Below are positions 5,718 through 8,908 of a stretch of 8,908 bases of DNA, in pieces. Made by a program: the position numbers and the translations under genes. Origin of the DNA: an uncultured Oscillospiraceae bacterium (GTDB lineage Bacteria > Bacillota > Clostridia > Oscillospirales > Ruminococcaceae); assembly GCA_934232845.1 (NCBI GenBank), contig CAKQGD010000063.1:1-8908 (forward strand). The letters run 5' to 3'. The notes beneath the pieces are model-generated. The model was not told the origin of the DNA. It searched no databases and saw nothing but the letters and a program-made list of their open reading frames with translations. The stretch's first letter is position 1; each line of letters starts with the position of its first letter.

Positions 5718-5769
5718 CCTTTCGGGCGTTCGGTGTTTCCCTCTTTTCCCCGCACAAACGTCCGAAAGG
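5718..5769 (+). terminator. Intercistronic hairpin between lipoprotein and permease genes
   Basis: CCTTTCGGGCGTT (5718-5730) pairs with AACGTCCGAAAGG (5757-5769) along 13 bases with one G-T wobble, leaving a 26-base loop. A short T4 (5775-5778) follows. The poor T-tract makes it at best a partial terminator. A hairpin that stabilises the upstream message or causes partial termination would fit the excess of binding protein over permease that transporters usually need. Confidence 0.55.
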
Positions 5770-5866
5770 GCCTCTTTTCACCCCTTATATTGTTTCTGAA
5801 ATTGACACCGCAGACTATAATCCGGTCTTTAAAATTCTTTTTATTACTTGTATAGGAGGTTCTTGT

Positions 5867-7738
5867 ATGCCCGGTTTCAAGGTCAATACGAAAAAAGCCG
5901 TAACTGTTCTGGCGGTTATCTGGTGCCTGTTTCAGTTATACACAGGCTTTTTCGGCGTTCTGTCCCCGATGAGACAGCGGCCGATTCATCTCTGCTTCGC
6001 TTTGGTCCTGACATATCTGCTCACACCCGTCAGCAAAAAGCTGGACAAAGACAAGCTGTACATCGACCAAATCATCGCGATTCTCGCCACGCTTTACTGC
6101 TCTTATTACCTGTTTTCACACCATATTGCGCTGGATCTCAATATCGGCTTCTACACCCAGCAGGAAGTCGTAATCGGCGCGATCATTCTTGTGATCGTTT
6201 TAGAGGGCGCCCGCCGTCTGACCGGCTTTGGCCTCACCACCGTGGCGCTTGTCTTTCTGCTCTACTGCCGCTTCGGCAGCATCATGCCGGCGGCCATCCG
6301 CCATCCGGATGCATCTTGGAGCAAAATCGCTACTTTTATGTCTATGAACACGCAGTCTATCTACGGAACCTGCATTGACTGCTGCGCCACGTTTATTTTT
6401 CTGTTTGTTCTGTATGCAAAGCTGCTTGAAAAGACCGGGGGCGGGCAGGTCGTGATCGATCTTGCTCTGTCCGCAGTCGGACACGTCCGCGGCGGTCCCG
6501 CCAAGGTGGCGGTGCTCGGCTCCTGCCTCTTCGGCTCCATCTCCGGCTCCGCCGTGGCAAACGTCGTCGGCACCGGTACCTTTACCATTCCCCTGATGAA
6601 AAAGACGGGCTACACAAACGAATTCGCCGGTGCAGCGGAGGCGGTTGCTTCCTCCGGCGGTCAGTTTATGCCTCCGATCATGGGGTCTTCCGCGTTTCTC
6701 ATCGCGGAAATTCTCTCCATGGCATACTGGAAAGTCGCTCTTTACGCCGCCGTGCCCGCGATTCTCTACTATGTGGCGGTCTTTATCATGGCGGACCTTG
6801 AGGCCGGAAAAACAGGACTGATCGGCATTCCCAAGGAGGAGCTCCCCCGCACCAGAGACGTTCTGAAAAAGGGATGGCCCTGCCTGCTTTCCCCCTGCAT
6901 ACTGGTTTACCTGCTGGCTTTTCTGCAGTGGTCTCCCGCAAAATCCTGCGTTTGGGCCATTGCGGTCACCTTTGTCATCAGCATGCTCACAAAGGAGCAT
7001 CGCCTGAGCCTGCGTCAGATCATAGAAACCATGACGGAGGGTGCCAAGGGCGCGCTGGAAACCTCGATCGCCTGCGCGGCCGTAGGCGTTGTCGTGGGCG
7101 CCGTGACAATGACCGGACTTGCGGCAAAGCTGTCCTCCGTGCTGGTTTCTCTGTCGCAGGGCAACATCCTGATCCTCCTGCTTCTCACCATGATCGCCTG
7201 CCTCATCATGGGTATGGGACTGCCCACGGTCGCCTGCTACATCGTTCTGGCTTCCATGGTGGCTCCCGCCTTGGTGCAGTCCGGCATCGTCCCGATCGCC
7301 GCGCATCTCTTCATCTTCTACTTCGGCATTATTTCTGCGATCACGCCTCCCGTGGCGCTGGCGTCCTATGTCGCGGCGGGCATTGCGCAGGCCGACTTTA
7401 TCAAGACGTCTATTCAGGCGATAAAGCTCGGATCCTCGGCATTTATTCTGCCGTTCATGTTCGCGTTTAACCCCGCGCTGGTTCTTCAGGGCGAGCCGCT
7501 GGAGGTCATTCAGTGCATCATCACCGCGGCGATCGGCATTTACTCCATGAGCATCATGTTCGAGGGCTACTTGAAAATCCATCTTCCCGTTTATCAGAGA
7601 GTACTTTTCGGCATTGCGGCCATCACCCTGATTATTCCCGAGACGATCACGGACATCATCGGCATCTTCCTGTTCGTAGCCGCTTTTGTCTGGCACAGAA
7701 CCTATGCCAAGAAGAAAACCGCGGCGGCCGCACAGTAA
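5867..7738 (+). CDS. TRAP transporter fused permease (DctQM-type)
   Basis: A 623-residue integral membrane protein in which the small DctQ-like and large DctM-like TRAP subunits are fused, as is usual for transporters using TAXI binding proteins. About 15 or more hydrophobic stretches are visible, for example 12-32, 41-54, 66-84, 101-113, 122-140, 171-187, 213-234, 287-310, 339-353, 361-374, 400-420, 433-466, 475-505, 521-540, 549-565, 579-595 and 596-609. DctM-type conserved segments are GSISGSAVANVVGTG (223-237), EAVASSGGQFMPPIMG (258-273), MGMGLPTVACY (448-458) and FGIISAITPPVALASY (486-501). The protein would couple organic acid uptake to a cation gradient, Na+ or H+. The AGGAGGT site (5854-5860) lies 6 bases before the ATG. 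The reading frame is intact and near usual family length. Downstream, only 36 bases separate it from the crotonase gene, so they share a transcript. Confidence 0.94.
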   Translation: MPGFKVNTKKAVTVLAVIWCLFQLYTGFFGVLSPMRQRPIHLCFALVLTYLLTPVSKKLDKDKLYIDQIIAILATLYCSYYLFSHHIALDLNIGFYTQQEVVIGAIILVIVLEGARRLTGFGLTTVALVFLLYCRFGSIMPAAIRHPDASWSKIATFMSMNTQSIYGTCIDCCATFIFLFVLYAKLLEKTGGGQVVIDLALSAVGHVRGGPAKVAVLGSCLFGSISGSAVANVVGTGTFTIPLMKKTGYTNEFAGAAEAVASSGGQFMPPIMGSSAFLIAEILSMAYWKVALYAAVPAILYYVAVFIMADLEAGKTGLIGIPKEELPRTRDVLKKGWPCLLSPCILVYLLAFLQWSPAKSCVWAIAVTFVISMLTKEHRLSLRQIIETMTEGAKGALETSIACAAVGVVVGAVTMTGLAAKLSSVLVSLSQGNILILLLLTMIACLIMGMGLPTVACYIVLASMVAPALVQSGIVPIAAHLFIFYFGIISAITPPVALASYVAAGIAQADFIKTSIQAIKLGSSAFILPFMFAFNPALVLQGEPLEVIQCIITAAIGIYSMSIMFEGYLKIHLPVYQRVLFGIAAITLIIPETITDIIGIFLFVAAFVWHRTYAKKKTAAAAQ

Positions 7739-7774
7739 CTTTGCCGCTGCGGAATCTGAAAGGAGCCATAACTT

Positions 7775-8545
7775 ATGGATTATAAATATCTCAAGGTCAC
7801 ACAGGAAGGCCCGGTTGCGATCGTTTCGATCAACCGCCCCGAGCAGCGCAACGCGCTCAACACCGAAACGCTCTATGAGCTGATCGACGCCTTTACCTGC
7901 ATTGACCGGGACGCTTCCGTACGGGCTGCAATTCTAACCGCTGTCGGAAAGGCTTTCGTCGGCGGCGCGGATCTGAAAGAAATGGTCCACATGGATTCCA
8001 TGGATTACATGGCGTTCGGCAGCATCTACACCAAGCTGAACAAGAGCATCCGTGAAAACAAGAAACCCGTCATCGCCGCGGTCAACGGGCTTGCTTTCGG
8101 CGGCGGCAACGTCATGCTGCTTTCTGCGGACATCGTTCTCGCGTCTGAAAAAGCCAAATTCGGCCTTTTGGAAATCAACCTCGGCATTTTCGGAGGAGCT
8201 TATCTGATGCCCTCTCTGATCGGGCGGTACCGGGCGTCCGAGCTGGTGCTGACGGGCGACGTGTACACCGCGCAGCAGGCATATGAAATGGGAATCGTCA
8301 ACCACGTCCTTCCTCCCGACGAGCTGATGCCCGCCGCGATGGAAATGGCAAAGAAAATCAGCGCCAAAGCGCCCGCCGCGGTCGCCTTCGCAAAGAAGTC
8401 TTTGCTCAACGGCACAAAATACGACGTCGATACCGCATGCGACATGCAGCTTCCGCTGATGTCCATTCTGTACAGCGGCCACGATCAAAAGGAAGGCATG
8501 AACGCCTTCTTTGAAAAGCGTGAGCCCCAATACACCGGGCGCTGA
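7775..8545 (+). CDS. Enoyl-CoA hydratase/isomerase (crotonase) family protein
   Basis: A 256-residue crotonase-fold enzyme acting on a CoA thioester in the cytosol; the length is normal for the family. Visible landmarks are NRPEQRNALN (20-29), the first oxyanion-hole segment FVGGADLKEM (61-70, backbone NH expected from G63), the second AVNGLAFGGGN (102-112, from G110), E133 in LLEINLG, and the helix RASELVLTGDVYTAQQA (153-169). Aligned by eye to rat mitochondrial hydratase, E164 corresponds to E133, but the other catalytic glutamate, E144, is valine (V113). The usual PGxGG loop after the glutamate is also altered, to FGGAY (139-143). CoA-ester binding looks intact, but simple hydration is doubtful; isomerisation or another reaction of this versatile family is possible. 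The AAAGGAG site (7759-7765) lies 9 bases before the ATG. Its position between the TRAP permease and a CoA-transferase suggests it acts on the CoA ester of the imported acid. Confidence 0.92.
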   Translation: MDYKYLKVTQEGPVAIVSINRPEQRNALNTETLYELIDAFTCIDRDASVRAAILTAVGKAFVGGADLKEMVHMDSMDYMAFGSIYTKLNKSIRENKKPVIAAVNGLAFGGGNVMLLSADIVLASEKAKFGLLEINLGIFGGAYLMPSLIGRYRASELVLTGDVYTAQQAYEMGIVNHVLPPDELMPAAMEMAKKISAKAPAAVAFAKKSLLNGTKYDVDTACDMQLPLMSILYSGHDQKEGMNAFFEKREPQYTGR

Positions 8546-8569
8546 CGCTGAAAAAAGAGGAGGTCTTTT

Positions 8570-8908
8570 ATGCTCAAGCCAAAATGCTTGGAGGGGATGC
8601 GGGTTCTTGAGCTTTCGCAGTTCATTTCCGCGCCCTACACATGCCAAACGCTCGCCGATTTCGGCGCCGACGTCATAAAAATCGAGCTGCCCGGAGAAGG
8701 CCGCGGCGACATCGCGCGCAAATATGATCCCATGTACAAAGACATGAGTCTGTATTTTGCATCCTATAACCGCAACAAAAAATTTGTCACCCTGAATCTG
8801 AAAAGCGAGGAGGGAAAGAAAATCTTTCTCGATCTCGTTCGCGAAAGCGACGTCGTCGTTGAGAACTTCCGCCCCGGCGTCATGGATAAAATGGGCGTCG
8901 GCTACGAC
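8570..8908 (+). CDS. Class III CoA-transferase (CaiB/BaiF family), 5' part only
   Basis: The first 113 codons of a protein usually about 400 residues long; the gene runs off the right edge. Family III CoA-transferases move CoA from one acyl-CoA to a free carboxylic acid; related members are alpha-methylacyl-CoA racemases. Seen here: the N-terminal motif LEGMRVLELSQFISAP (7-22), LADFGADVIKIE (28-39), GRGDIAR (44-50), NRNKK (67-71) and ENFRPG (98-103), all typical of the CoA-binding N-terminal part. The catalytic aspartate (D169 in formyl-CoA transferase) lies beyond the window, so transferase cannot be separated from racemase by that residue. The strong AAGAGGAGGT site (8555-8564) lies 5 bases before the ATG, 24 bases after the crotonase stop. 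It probably activates the imported acid as its CoA ester. Confidence 0.93.
   Translation, partial: MLKPKCLEGMRVLELSQFISAPYTCQTLADFGADVIKIELPGEGRGDIARKYDPMYKDMSLYFASYNRNKKFVTLNLKSEEGKKIFLDLVRESDVVVENFRPGVMDKMGVGYD

Noticed and set aside
5802..5821. Perfect TTGACA and TATAAT hexamers before the permease gene
   Set aside because: They are only 8 bases apart, far from the 16-18 needed, so they cannot work together as a sigma-A promoter. A start using only one of them cannot be excluded.
6200..7696. A 498-codon minus-strand open frame opposite the permease gene
   Set aside because: Its composition (many Asp, Arg, His, Gly) is typical of the antisense of a hydrophobic G+C-rich gene. The plus strand encodes an intact, clearly conserved permease.
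1..8908. CRISPR arrays, insertion sequences, integrases, toxin-antitoxin or phage genes
   Set aside because: I looked for direct-repeat arrays, transposase motifs and terminal repeats and saw none. The tRNA genes have no integrase or visible attachment-site duplication nearby.

Overview
The window reads as chromosomal DNA of an anaerobic Clostridia-type Firmicute. The reasons are strong AGGAGG-type ribosome binding sites on nearly every gene, a DUF1847 gene (a family I associate with anaerobes, many of them clostridia), tRNA genes with encoded CCA, short Rho-independent terminators, and a TRAP/CoA-ester gene cluster next to a sigma-54 activator. By eye the coding DNA is about half G+C and the long regulatory gap at 4191-4658 is much richer in A+T. 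I cannot name a species.

Layout. Positions 1-286 hold no gene I can support. A textbook sigma-A promoter (287-315) drives a two-gene tRNA unit, tRNA-Thr(TGT) and tRNA-Tyr(GTA), closed by a long hairpin terminator ending at 588. Positions 589-946 hold no gene, only a probable promoter near the right end. Next comes a two-gene unit: a geranylgeranyl-reductase-like FAD oxidoreductase (947-2023), followed after 6 bases by a cysteine-rich DUF1847 protein (2030-2680).

The rest of the window (2772 to the right edge) appears to be one regulated catabolic island. A PAS/AAA+/HTH sigma-54 activator (2772-4190, TTG start) is followed by a 468-base intergenic region. That region holds two near-identical 18-bp palindromes, two further terminator-like hairpins and an excellent -24/-12 sigma-54 promoter (4445-4460). 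A leader of about 188 bases precedes a TAXI-type TRAP solute-binding lipoprotein (4659-5696), a fused TRAP permease (5867-7738), a crotonase-family enzyme (7775-8545) and the first 113 codons of a class III CoA-transferase (CaiB/BaiF, 8570 to the edge). All genes are on the + strand.

Predicted logic (inference): the PAS domain of the activator senses the substrate or a metabolite. The activator binds the paired palindromes and opens the sigma-54 promoter. The lipoprotein and permease then import an organic acid, the CoA-transferase turns it into a CoA thioester, and the crotonase acts on that thioester. The substrate cannot be read from the sequence. The crotonase keeps only one of the two glutamates used by classical enoyl-CoA hydratase, so its reaction may not be plain hydration. 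The region at 4175-4658 and the transporter-plus-CoA-enzyme combination are the parts most worth following up.
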